From: DAISLF01 sp964517345
Lineage (GTDB): Bacteria; Patescibacteriota; Gracilibacteria; Peribacterales; Peribacteraceae
NCBI GenBank assembly: GCA_964517345.1
Contig: CAZFBZ010000003.1
Location: forward strand, 1 to 40,105
DNA length: 40,105 bases
Reading direction: 5' to 3'
This document shows, one piece after another, positions 1 to 6,588 of this stretch. Position 1 is the stretch's first letter. Each line of letters starts with the position of its first letter. The translations under genes were made by a program, and so were the position numbers. The notes under the pieces are model-generated. The model did no database searches. It was not told where the DNA came from and saw only the letters and a list, made by a program, of their open reading frames with translations.

Positions 1-947
1 GGCGGCTCGACGGCGTGATCCGGGCGCTTGCCCGCCTGCCACTGCGCGATACTCAGGAAACAGTCCGTGTACATGTTCCGCAGCGAGTCGTCGGCATAGA
101 AGGCGATGTGTGGCGTCACAACGACGCGGGGATGCTTCACCAGATCGCGGTTTTCCTGGAAGTTGCGCTCATGCTCCAGCACGTCGAGGAGCACGTGCGA
201 GAGGCGTCCGGCCTTGAGAGCCGCCAGGAGCGCGGAGGAATCGATGAGCGAACCGCGCGCGGTATTCACCAGCACGGCGCCTTGCTTCATCAGCGCGAGC
301 GCGGATGCATCGATCAGATGCTCCGTTTCGGGCATCGCGGGGAGGTGCAGGGTCACGATGTCGCTCTTGCCGAGCAATTCCTGCAGCGGCACGTAGCGCA
401 CGCCGAGCTGGGTCTCCAGTTCCGTGGTGCGGCATTGGTCCGTGGCGAGAATCGTCATGCCGAAGCCGTGCGCGATCCGTGCGGCCTGCCGCCCGATCTT
501 GCCCGTGCCGACGATGCCGATCGTCTTGCCCTTCAGCGCGATGCCGCGCAGTCCGTGGTAATCGAAATCCCCGCCCTTCACCCGCTCGCTGCCCAGATGG
601 ATGTGCCGGAGCTCCGAGAGCAGGAGTGCGAACACATGCTCCGCGATCACGTGCGAGCCGTAGTCCGGAACGTTGCAGACCACGATCCCGCGTTCGCGGC
701 ACGCCGCGACATCGATGTGATCATAACCAACCGACCGCGTGCAGAGCAGCTTGAGCCTGGGAAGTTTGCCGATGAGACCGCGCGGAAACGGGGTGGTGAT
801 GAACGTGGAGATCACCTCGGTATCTGCACATTGTGCGATTATCTCCGCTTCGGGCAGGTCCGCAGGAAGGAACGCCGCTCCGGGAAGGGTGGATGTGACA
901 AGCGGCTGATCGGTCTGTTCGACATCAAAGAAAGTGATGGAGGTCAT
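1..947 (-). CDS. ldhA: D-lactate dehydrogenase-like D-2-hydroxyacid dehydrogenase (3' end beyond window)
   Basis: The gene encodes an NAD-dependent D-isomer-specific 2-hydroxyacid dehydrogenase, probably reducing pyruvate to D-lactate to regenerate NAD in a fermentative cell. Numbered from the ATG at 947, the N-terminal catalytic half has RSVGYDHID at 71-79 and an NVPDYGSHVIAEH block at 92-104. The Rossmann motif GTGKIG is at 147-152. The catalytic set is R231 in TARG, E258 in DVLEHE and H280 in TPHIAFY, and the YDHID and PHIAFY forms are those of D-lactate dehydrogenases. About 315 residues are visible, so only the last few are missing. An in-frame ATG at 959 exists. The start at 947 is preferred because an extended -10 (TGCTATGCT) ends 7 nt before it and the protein then begins like the family, with FFD near residue 6. 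Substrate is inferred from family only. Confidence 0.88.
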   Translation of the reverse strand, partial: MTSITFFDVEQTDQPLVTSTLPGAAFLPADLPEAEIIAQCADTEVISTFITTPFPRGLIGKLPRLKLLCTRSVGYDHIDVAACRERGIVVCNVPDYGSHVIAEHVFALLLSELRHIHLGSERVKGGDFDYHGLRGIALKGKTIGIVGTGKIGRQAARIAHGFGMTILATDQCRTTELETQLGVRYVPLQELLGKSDIVTLHLPAMPETEHLIDASALALMKQGAVLVNTARGSLIDSSALLAALKAGRLSHVLLDVLEHERNFQENRDLVKHPRVVVTPHIAFYADDSLRNMYTDCFLSIAQWQAGKRPDHAVEP

Positions 948-954
948 GCGATAC

Positions 955-963
955 AGCATAGCA
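955..963 (-). promoter_or_regulatory. extended -10 promoter, leaderless, for the D-2-hydroxyacid dehydrogenase
   Basis: On the minus strand TGC-TATGCT is followed by 7 nt and then the ATG at 947. Transcription would start at or next to the start codon, and no Shine-Dalgarno sequence is present. The same TATGCT hexamer precedes the RNA methyltransferase gene at 33200. Confidence 0.55.
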
Positions 964-999
964 GCCCGGAAAAAGGCTGCCGGAAGGTACAATTGGACA

Positions 1000-1028
1000 T
1001 TGAGAAGCGTTGGTGTTTCTCATAGAAT
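1000..1028 (+). promoter_or_regulatory. sigma-70 promoter of tRNA-Tyr
   Basis: TTGAGA (1000-1005), a 17-bp spacer and TAGAAT (1023-1028) match the -35/-10 consensus at five of six positions each. Transcription would begin near 1035, giving a 5' leader of about 40 nt before the mature tRNA end at 1074. Confidence 0.65.
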
Positions 1029-1073
1029 CAGACGGCTCCGGGCAGTCCGGGCGCGCTCTTTGCTCAGCACCGT

Positions 1074-1159
1074 GGGTCGGTACCGAAGCGGTCAAACGGG
1101 GCAGACTGTAAATCTGCTGGCTTACGCCTTCAGTGGTTCGAGTCCACTCCGGCCCACCA
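1074..1159 (+). tRNA. tRNA-Tyr (anticodon GTA), CCA encoded
   Basis: An 86-nt class II tRNA with a long variable arm. The acceptor stem pairs GGGTCGG (1074-1080) with CCGGCCC (1149-1155), followed by discriminator A and an encoded CCA (1157-1159). The anticodon stem GCAGA/TCTGC encloses a 7-nt loop with GTA at 1108-1110, reading tyrosine codons. The T arm is AGTGG-TTCGAGT-CCACT. The next base, 1160, is already the last base of the stop codon of the convergent ATPase gene, so the 3' end has no flanking spacer or terminator. Confidence 0.97.
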
Positions 1160-2452
1160 TCATTCATCTCCATCTTCCGGACCGTACAACTCCCGGAAAA
1201 AATCGACATCCGCAGCCTCCAGAGGCTCGTAGGATTTCTTGTGCGGATCGTACCGGAAGGTTTTGCGGTTGTACTGAACGATATACGACGCGCCCAGCTG
1301 CTGCAGCGCGCATTCCACGGTATAGGCGACAGGCATCACGTCCCACGGCGTGTGATCGTGTTTATGCAGAAAGAGCGAATCCTGCGAGTCGTCGACGTTC
1401 AGCACGCACGTCTCCCTCCCGAATACTTCTTTCGTACCCAGCGTCGCGTTCGTCCCCGACGCCCTCGCCAATTTGAGAATGACCGGATAGATATGGGAGT
1501 CGCTGTCGGACGTGGAGTTGTCCATCACGCGGGAAAAAGGACGTCCGCTCCTTCCGTAGAAGGTCGCGCCTTTCCGCGCATCGGCAAAAATGAACCGCTT
1601 CAGCGTCGCCGCGGGATCCGGATGAGAGCGGTAGCCGATGTCCTCCAGAAACGCTTCGGCATCCGGCACCTGCCGGACAAACACGTCGAACGACGGCTCG
1701 TCGGGATGATCGTGGAGCCACTCCTCGTACAGATCGAAAATCTGCAGCGTGGCCGGCGTCGGCAATTCCGATCCCGGCAACAAACGGGAATGCAGCGTGC
1801 TCATCGGGGTGCCGCGATGCCTCCGGCTCTCGCAATCGGCAAGGCGCAACAGAACATCGTCGGGAACGGGAACGTTCGTGTACTCCCCAAGAATCTGCCG
1901 CAGTCTGTCGTCGCGGTCTTTTCCGCCCAGATGACACTCTTCGATCAGATCCTGCAGATATACGACACATTGCGTCAATGCGGACGCCCGAGTGACCGGC
2001 CTCTGAACGCACAAACGCTCGATGAGAAGCGGCACGCCGAGACTGTAGCGAAAAATGTATTCCCGCTCTTCCGGCGAACATGCGGGATGCACTCCGTCGA
2101 GCCACGCGCCGATTTCTACTGCGGAGAGTCCACGAACCTTCACGGTCTGTGACGGCACACCGATGTTCTCCGCCATATCCGCGGTATTCGTCCCCGGCTG
2201 GGCCAGAATCACCACGCGCACTTTGCACTCGACGGCGTTCCGGATTTCGACGACACGATCGCGCACGCCCCGGCTCTCCACAATCAGGCCTTCCCGCTCC
2301 GACAGGGCCTGCTGCGCGATGAAGCTCTTGCCTGTACCGCTCAGGCCCTGCAGATATGCCATCTGACCGCGGTCGAGACATGTATTCAGTGCGTCTTTGG
2401 CCTGCGTCTGTGACGGAAAAAGCACTGGAAATATTTTTACCCCATTTTTCAA
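1160..2452 (-). CDS. P-loop ATPase of unknown function
   Basis: A 430-residue soluble protein with a Walker A motif GLSGTGKS around residues 36-43 after a short N-terminal lead that reads like an AAA-type ATP-binding module. A hydrophobic strand VRVVILAQPG near residue 78-87 may hold the Walker B/sensor region, but a classical DE pair is not obvious. The C-terminal 200 residues are rich in charged and aromatic residues and match nothing I recognise. The start is TTG at 2452, supported by AGGAG with 9-nt spacing. It lies 28 bp downstream of the lipid kinase gene and is probably cotranscribed with it and the SDR. The stop codon abuts the CCA end of tRNA-Tyr. Function is unknown; the ATPase call rests on Walker A alone. 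Confidence 0.8.
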   Translation of the reverse strand: MKNGVKIFPVLFPSQTQAKDALNTCLDRGQMAYLQGLSGTGKSFIAQQALSEREGLIVESRGVRDRVVEIRNAVECKVRVVILAQPGTNTADMAENIGVPSQTVKVRGLSAVEIGAWLDGVHPACSPEEREYIFRYSLGVPLLIERLCVQRPVTRASALTQCVVYLQDLIEECHLGGKDRDDRLRQILGEYTNVPVPDDVLLRLADCESRRHRGTPMSTLHSRLLPGSELPTPATLQIFDLYEEWLHDHPDEPSFDVFVRQVPDAEAFLEDIGYRSHPDPAATLKRFIFADARKGATFYGRSGRPFSRVMDNSTSDSDSHIYPVILKLARASGTNATLGTKEVFGRETCVLNVDDSQDSLFLHKHDHTPWDVMPVAYTVECALQQLGASYIVQYNRKTFRYDPHKKSYEPLEAADVDFFRELYGPEDGDE

Positions 2453-2466
2453 TTATAGCAACTCCT
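2452..2466 (-). promoter_or_regulatory. Shine-Dalgarno and overlapping extended -10 before the P-loop ATPase
   Basis: On the minus strand AGGAG (2466-2462) lies 9 nt before the TTG start. A perfect extended -10, TGC-TATAAT (2460-2452), sits in between and overlaps the first base of TTG. If that -10 is active, its transcript would begin inside the gene, so it either drives a shorter product from a later start such as GTG at 2425 or is not used. The AGGAG supports translation from a longer operon message. Confidence 0.45.
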
Positions 2467-2480
2467 GTCGGGCAGGTGAC

Positions 2481-3404
2481 TCAGCACAAAAACCTCACCG
2501 CATCCTGTTTCACTTCCACATCATACGATGTGCAGTGTTCGTCGATCGTATCGCCATCGATGTGCAGCTCATCTTTGAAGTCCGCGTCCACGGCCAGTTT
2601 TTCCGAGGCAACGTGGCTCATGCGGTCGGACTTCCAGCGGAACACGTACATGTCCGCGAACGCCTGGATCAGCCCCATGATCGTCGTGTTGTGGAACAGC
2701 AGCGCGTGCAGACCCTCGGTGCGGGCATGCAGGCCCGGCACCAGCGCGCGGGCGGGATGGCGCAGGAAGACAAGAAGGCTGTGCGCGTTGGAACTGGAAT
2801 CGTGCTGCTTGGACCCGCGCAGCCGCACGAGGCGGTGCGGGAAAGTGAACAGATAGCGCGCACCGGCCGCGACGTAGGCCCAGAATCCGATGCTCTTCTT
2901 GTTGTAGTTGTCCGCCTTGAGCGTGATCTTCGCCAGCCGTCCGAAGCAGACCGAGAGCAGGAAGACGTGACGCTTGTTGAGGATGCCAATGTCGACGGTC
3001 TTCGGCTGTGCACTCACGGCGTGGTCGAGGGCGCGGTCCAGGTTCATCGGGATGCCGAGCACGCGGGCCAGCAGGTTGGCCGAGCCGACGGGGAGAATGC
3101 CGATCGTCACCGGGAGGCCGCCGCGATAGACATGTTCCGCGACGGAACGGATCGTGCCGTCGCCACCGGCGATCAGCAGGCGATCGTTGCCTGAAGGATG
3201 CAGACGATCCGCGAGACGCAGGTGATCGATGTGCTGCCTGGACCGGTTGAACGGGATCATCTCAAAGTCCAGTCCCTTCCCGGTAAAAAACGCGTGGATG
3301 ATGGCGCGCTCGTCGCGCGACTTCCAGCCGCCCGCCCCTTCGCTGTAGACGATGAGGAAGCGTCCGCCGGTGGTCTGCACGCGTTCGTCCATGGGAATAC
3401 TCAT
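2481..3404 (-). CDS. diacylglycerol/lipid kinase (DagK/YegS-type catalytic domain)
   Basis: A 307-residue protein of the diacylglycerol kinase catalytic-domain family, which phosphorylates lipid alcohols with ATP. The N-terminal strand RFLIVYSEGAGG (residues 15-26) and the nucleotide-binding GGDGT motif at 80-84 are typical, followed by GILPVGSANLLAR, the family's ILPxGTxNxxA element with Ser for Thr. The start at 3404 is chosen because GAGGGGG lies 6 nt upstream on the minus strand. An ATG at 3428 overlaps the SDR stop as ATGA but has no Shine-Dalgarno. It follows the SDR gene and precedes the P-loop ATPase, so it is likely in one operon. Substrate is unproved; phosphatidic-acid formation next to pgsA and a CTP-transferase-like gene is a reasonable inference. 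Confidence 0.86.
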   Translation of the reverse strand: MSIPMDERVQTTGGRFLIVYSEGAGGWKSRDERAIIHAFFTGKGLDFEMIPFNRSRQHIDHLRLADRLHPSGNDRLLIAGGDGTIRSVAEHVYRGGLPVTIGILPVGSANLLARVLGIPMNLDRALDHAVSAQPKTVDIGILNKRHVFLLSVCFGRLAKITLKADNYNKKSIGFWAYVAAGARYLFTFPHRLVRLRGSKQHDSSSNAHSLLVFLRHPARALVPGLHARTEGLHALLFHNTTIMGLIQAFADMYVFRWKSDRMSHVASEKLAVDADFKDELHIDGDTIDEHCTSYDVEVKQDAVRFLC

Positions 3405-3424
3405 GCTAAACCCCCTCGGGGCCG

Positions 3425-4102
3425 TCATTCAAGAAAATAGGCGTGAGTTCTGGCATCAAACAGCAGTCGGGATTTTTCGTCCCGCACCAGCAGCTCGATG
3501 ATCCGGGAGGAAATATCCCCGACCGAGCACATCATCTTCTTCTTGGTAGCCAGTTCCGCATCGGTGACGCCCTCGCGCGCAAGACTGGTGTCCACCGGGC
3601 CCGGGCAGAGGATTTTGACCCGGAACTGGGGGTAGGTCTTGGCAAAGACGGTGGCAAGATCCATCGCCCAGCGCTTGGTGAGGCCATAGAGCGACGGGTT
3701 CACCGGAAGGCTGAGCGCGTGACGCGAGGCCATCTGCATGACGACGGCCCCGGGGCGCAACAACGGCAGGGCGTACTTGAGCACCAGCCACGAACCCCGG
3801 ACGTTGGTTTCCATCAGGAAATCAAACTCGTCGATCGGATGTTCCAGAAGCGTCGCGCGCCGCATCACGCCGGCATTGTTGATCAGCACGTCGACGGGGC
3901 GGTCTATCTTCTTCATGGCGGCTTCAACCTGTTTTTCGCTGCGGATATCGGCCTCGAGCGACACCCATCCCGGAGTGGGTTTGATGGCCCGGCGCTCGAT
4001 GGACGTCACGGTCGCGCCGCGGGCAATCAGATCCAGGGCGAGCTGCTGCCCGATCCCGCTGGAAGCGCCGGTGATGAGCACGTGCGCGTCGCGGATCTCC
4101 AT
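3425..4102 (-). CDS. short-chain dehydrogenase/reductase (SDR)
   Basis: A classical SDR of 225 residues, an NAD(P)-dependent oxidoreductase. Cofactor motif TGASSGIG is at 11-18 and NNAG at 75-78. The catalytic residues are Ser126, Tyr139 and Lys143 (YGLTK), and PGPVDTS at 167-173 is the usual PG-loop. The start at 4102 puts the cofactor strand at residue 8; a TTG at 4141 would add 13 unlike residues. TACACT lies 6 nt before the ATG, suggesting a leaderless message. It is divergent from pgsA, with start codons 56 bp apart, and is followed by the lipid kinase, which its stop overlaps if the upstream ATG is used. A role in lipid or ketone reduction is inferred from neighbours only. Confidence 0.88.
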   Translation of the reverse strand: MEIRDAHVLITGASSGIGQQLALDLIARGATVTSIERRAIKPTPGWVSLEADIRSEKQVEAAMKKIDRPVDVLINNAGVMRRATLLEHPIDEFDFLMETNVRGSWLVLKYALPLLRPGAVVMQMASRHALSLPVNPSLYGLTKRWAMDLATVFAKTYPQFRVKILCPGPVDTSLAREGVTDAELATKKKMMCSVGDISSRIIELLVRDEKSRLLFDARTHAYFLE

Positions 4103-4108
4103 GCGGCC

Positions 4109-4114
4109 AGTGTA
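4109..4114 (-). promoter_or_regulatory. -10 element of the SDR operon (leaderless)
   Basis: TACACT on the minus strand, 6 nt before the ATG at 4102. The identical hexamer occurs 6-8 nt before the genes at 22818 and 37833. No Shine-Dalgarno is present. Confidence 0.5.
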
Positions 4115-4143
4115 TGGATGAACATACCTTTCTTCCAGCAACT

Positions 4144-4152
4144 TGCTACCAT
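4144..4152 (+). promoter_or_regulatory. extended -10 element of pgsA (leaderless)
   Basis: TGC-TACCAT followed by 6 nt and the GTG at 4159. This supports the GTG start over the ATG at 4114, which would overlap the divergent SDR gene and its promoter. Confidence 0.5.
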
Positions 4153-4158
4153 AGGCCC

Positions 4159-4728
4159 GTGTCCCTGCCCAATATCCTCACGTCGGCCCGGTTCGTTCTC
4201 GCCGGCATGGGCGCCATCTGCCTGCTGGTCGTTTTCCCGCTGCATACGACGATTGCTGGGGTTTTATTCGTTTTGGCGGCGCTGACGGACTGGCTGGATG
4301 GCGTGGCTGCGCGCAGGCTCGGACAGACCTCGGAGCTGGGCGCCTTCATGGATCCGCTGGCCGATAAGCTGATCGTCCTCCTGTATTTTGCGCACTTCAC
4401 GATCCTCGGCATCTACCCCGAGTGGCTGCTGCTGGCCGTCTTTGCGCGCGATCTCCTGCATGACGGCTTCCGGAACTTCGCCGCGAGCCGCCGGATGATC
4501 GTCGGGGCGAACACCTTCAGCAAGGCCAAGACCGCGCTCCAGATGGTATCGATGATCGCGGTGCTCCTGCCCGCGGCAATCGGGGAAGTCAGCGGCGCGC
4601 CCTGGAGCCTGGTGGCGCAGTCGCACCAGATCGCCAACACGACGATGCTCGTCGGTCTCGTCTTCGGCCTGATCGGCAGCGCCATGTTTGTCCGCGATTA
4701 TCTCCGCATTCTCACGACAGCCGAATGA
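4159..4728 (+). CDS. pgsA: CDP-diacylglycerol-glycerol-3-phosphate 3-phosphatidyltransferase (PgsA)
   Basis: A 189-residue integral membrane CDP-alcohol phosphatidyltransferase that transfers a phosphatidyl group from CDP-diacylglycerol to glycerol 3-phosphate, the committed step to phosphatidylglycerol. The complete CAPT signature is visible: D44, D47-G48, A51-R52, G61, D65 and D69. Roughly five hydrophobic segments surround it. The start is GTG at 4159, which gives the family-like N-terminus SLPNILTSAR and follows a TGCTACCAT element. Its stop overlaps the CarS-like gene by ATGA at 4725-4728, so the two are translationally coupled. A CDP-alcohol phosphatidyltransferase with another acceptor cannot be excluded, though the N-terminal PNxLTxxR is typical of PgsA. 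Confidence 0.92.
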   Translation: MSLPNILTSARFVLAGMGAICLLVVFPLHTTIAGVLFVLAALTDWLDGVAARRLGQTSELGAFMDPLADKLIVLLYFAHFTILGIYPEWLLLAVFARDLLHDGFRNFAASRRMIVGANTFSKAKTALQMVSMIAVLLPAAIGEVSGAPWSLVAQSHQIANTTMLVGLVFGLIGSAMFVRDYLRILTTAE

Positions 4729-5249
4729 GCCTCCTGCAGACGTTCTACGTGTTTCTGCCCGCGTTCATCGCCAACGCGACCCCGATCCTGCTCGTCAATA
4801 TCCCGATCGTCGCCCGGTACAACACTCCCGTCTGGATCGCAAAGTTCGGCAAGAACAAGACTTGGGCCGGACTCATCGGCGGAACCGTCGGCGGTATTCT
4901 CACCGGCATCGTGCAGCACTATCTCTTCGATGTCGTCCCGTTCACGGGGATCGATCACCTGCACGGCACGCTCACGTGGGCGATGCTCACGGGCGGCCTC
5001 CTCGGCAGCGGCGCGCTGATCGGCGACATCGCCAAGAGCTACGTGAAGCGCAAAATCGGCATCCGCCCGGGCGGCCCCCTCCCCTTCTGGGACGGCGTCG
5101 ACCACATCGTCGGCGCGACGATCTTCCTGGCTCCGCTCTATGTCGCCGAGCCGCTCGACATGCTCATCCTGTTCCTCGTGAGCCCCGTCATCAGCCTCGT
5201 CTCCAACACCATCTCGTACATCTTCGGCTGGAAGTCGACGTGGTGGTGA
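4725..5249 (+). CDS. CarS-like (DUF46) CDP-lipid synthase, CTP:lipid-phosphate cytidylyltransferase family
   Basis: A 174-residue, mostly hydrophobic membrane protein with GKNKTWAG (42-49), GDIAKSYVKRKIGI (100-113) and FWDGVDH (121-127). These match the DUF46/CarS family, whose archaeal members make CDP-archaeol from CTP and digeranylgeranylglyceryl phosphate. They also resemble the CdsA signature in which GD, K/S and D residues bind metal and CTP. It overlaps pgsA by four bases (ATGA). Supply of the CDP-activated lipid used by PgsA is the natural inference; whether the substrate is an ester or ether lipid phosphate cannot be told. There are four or five predicted membrane segments. Family call is confident, exact substrate is not. 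Confidence 0.82.
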   Translation: MSLLQTFYVFLPAFIANATPILLVNIPIVARYNTPVWIAKFGKNKTWAGLIGGTVGGILTGIVQHYLFDVVPFTGIDHLHGTLTWAMLTGGLLGSGALIGDIAKSYVKRKIGIRPGGPLPFWDGVDHIVGATIFLAPLYVAEPLDMLILFLVSPVISLVSNTISYIFGWKSTWW

Positions 5250-5251
5250 AC

Positions 5252-5917
5252 ATGCGCCCCTTGCACGCCCTCATCGCTGCCGTCACAGTGGGGTCACTCC
5301 TCATCCCCTCCACCCACGCCATGAGCATCCTTCGCAAGAAAGCCAAAGCCTCCAAGACGCATCACACGTCGTCCTCGTCTTCCAAAAAAGTGGTGAAGCA
5401 CGGCAGCAAGGCTGCATGGGATGGCAAACTGCTCAAGGGTAAGCACACGGTCACGATGAAGACGACCGAGGGCACGATCGTCCTGGAACTCGATGCCGAT
5501 TCCTCGCCGCGCACGGTGACGAACTTCGTGACGCTCGCGAAGAACGGCTACTACGAGAACCTGACGTTCCACCGCGTGATCCCCGGTTTCATGATCCAGG
5601 GCGGCGACCCCACCGGCAACGGCACGGGCGGCAAGAGCATCTACGGCGAGAAGTTCGAGGACGAGATCGAGCGCGCTCCGGCCCTCTACAAAACGGGCTA
5701 CAAGGCCGGCGTCGTCGCCATGGCCAACGCGGGCCCGGACACGAACGGCAGCCAGTTCTTCATCATGGACGTCGACTATCCCCTGCCCCCGAACTACACG
5801 ATCTTCGGCAAGGTGGTATCCGGCCAGAAAGTCGTCTCCGCCATCGCCCGCGTCCCGCGCGACTTCAACGACATGCCCGAGACGCCGGTCACGTTCACGC
5901 TGAAGGTTGGGAAGTGA
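5252..5917 (+). CDS. secreted cyclophilin-type peptidyl-prolyl cis-trans isomerase
   Basis: A 221-residue exported PPIase that isomerises X-Pro bonds outside the cytoplasm. Residues 1-23 form a signal peptide ending THA, followed by a Lys/Ser-rich linker to about residue 55 and a cyclophilin domain. Active-site motifs FHRVIPGFMIQGGD (106-119, R108) and NGSQFFI are present, and the C-terminal TIFGKVVSG closes the fold. It starts 2 bp after the CarS-like stop and is the third gene of the pgsA operon. A strong hairpin follows its stop. Cyclophilins are general folding factors; the link to lipids may be only positional. The ATG at 5252 is the last start before the signal peptide. Confidence 0.93.
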   Translation: MRPLHALIAAVTVGSLLIPSTHAMSILRKKAKASKTHHTSSSSSKKVVKHGSKAAWDGKLLKGKHTVTMKTTEGTIVLELDADSSPRTVTNFVTLAKNGYYENLTFHRVIPGFMIQGGDPTGNGTGGKSIYGEKFEDEIERAPALYKTGYKAGVVAMANAGPDTNGSQFFIMDVDYPLPPNYTIFGKVVSGQKVVSAIARVPRDFNDMPETPVTFTLKVGK

Positions 5918-5928
5918 GCATACGAAAG

Positions 5929-5952
5929 AAGAAGCCGCTCGCGCGGCTTCTT
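5929..5952. terminator. bidirectional hairpin terminator between convergent genes
   Basis: AAGAAGCCGC (5929-5938) pairs perfectly with GCGGCTTCTT (5943-5952) around a 4-nt loop. It lies 12 bp after the cyclophilin stop and 54 bp after the stop of the convergent 168-residue secreted protein. The flanking arms are A- and T-rich on both strands, but no long T run follows. Confidence 0.7.
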
Positions 5953-6006
5953 GCTCTCTATCCCCTTCTCCTAGTCGGTCACTGGTGAAATCATTGTGGA
6001 AGCGTT

Positions 6007-6513
6007 TTATCTGCGTCCTCGGCCGTTGGACTTCATTCCGAAGTCGCGGTCGTTGTCCTCCATCTTCTCGCCTTTGAACTTCATAAAGGCATTCATCTCC
6101 ATTCGGGACTTGCCTCCCAGCAGACCCCGGCAGGCGGTTTTCAGGCTGGCATTGGCCGCGGCGGTGGCGGTCTGGTACTGGGTTGCGGCGGCCCTGAGAG
6201 CATCCATGTAGGTCTTCTCGGCATTCTTGATCGCGGTCCTGCGCTGCGTGAGGTCCGTCAGGAGCAGAGCTGCCTTGAGAGCGGCGACACGATTGGCGGC
6301 AGCCGTCTTCTGCGCGGCGTAGAGCGCGTCTTGCGCGGGAACCGTAACGGTCGCATTCGCCGTCAGCGCGGCCGAGCATGCAACCGGATCGGACGGAACG
6401 CTCGAGGCCGAGGAAGAGGACGAGCCGTTGGCAAAGGCGGTCGAACCGATCATGACAACGGATGCGAGTCCGGCCACGCCGGCAAGAACAGTCGTGCGGG
6501 TAAGCTTCTTCAT
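6007..6513 (-). CDS. secreted helical protein with Ser-rich linker and Met-rich tail, unknown function
   Basis: A 168-residue exported protein. Residues 1-28 are a signal peptide with a likely cut after AFA, then NGSSSSSASS, a helical alanine-rich core (about 45-135) and a charged tail. The tail has methionines at regular positions (MEMNAFM, EKM, FGM) mixed with Lys, Asp and Arg. No family is recognised. The small size, helical core and Met-rich end recall periplasmic stress chaperones or copper-binding proteins by composition only. The start at 6513 begins the signal peptide; no Shine-Dalgarno is seen. It lies just downstream of the histidine kinase and has its own promoter with the same tandem operator found upstream of the response regulator. 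Confidence 0.75.
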   Translation of the reverse strand: MKKLTRTTVLAGVAGLASVVMIGSTAFANGSSSSSASSVPSDPVACSAALTANATVTVPAQDALYAAQKTAAANRVAALKAALLLTDLTQRRTAIKNAEKTYMDALRAAATQYQTATAAANASLKTACRGLLGGKSRMEMNAFMKFKGEKMEDNDRDFGMKSNGRGRR

Positions 6514-6555
6514 AGAGAATGAAGGAAAGAAACAAAACGGATCCCAACGGGACCC

Positions 6556-6588
6556 AGAGTAGGTGACGGATATTAAGAGCGAATTAAG
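6556..6588 (-). promoter_or_regulatory. tandem response-regulator operator and -10 for the Met-rich secreted protein
   Basis: On the minus strand CTTAAT occurs twice with an 11-bp period (ATTAAG on the plus strand at 6572-6577 and 6583-6588). The second TTAA begins exactly 15 bp before a -10-like TACTCT (6561-6556). The distal half-site overlaps the last codons and stop of the histidine kinase. The leader is about 35 nt long. The 11-bp direct repeat is the arrangement bound by OmpR/PhoB-family regulators. Confidence 0.65.

Noticed and set aside
15..1025. Long rightward open frame opposite the D-2-hydroxyacid dehydrogenase
   Set aside because: It is the antisense of a gene with intact cofactor and catalytic motifs; its own translation is Arg/His-rich without any domain pattern.
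925..1209. Leftward open frame whose translation contains WTRTTEG
   Set aside because: This peptide is the well-known false translation of the antisense strand of a tRNA; the tRNA-Tyr structure is complete on the plus strand.
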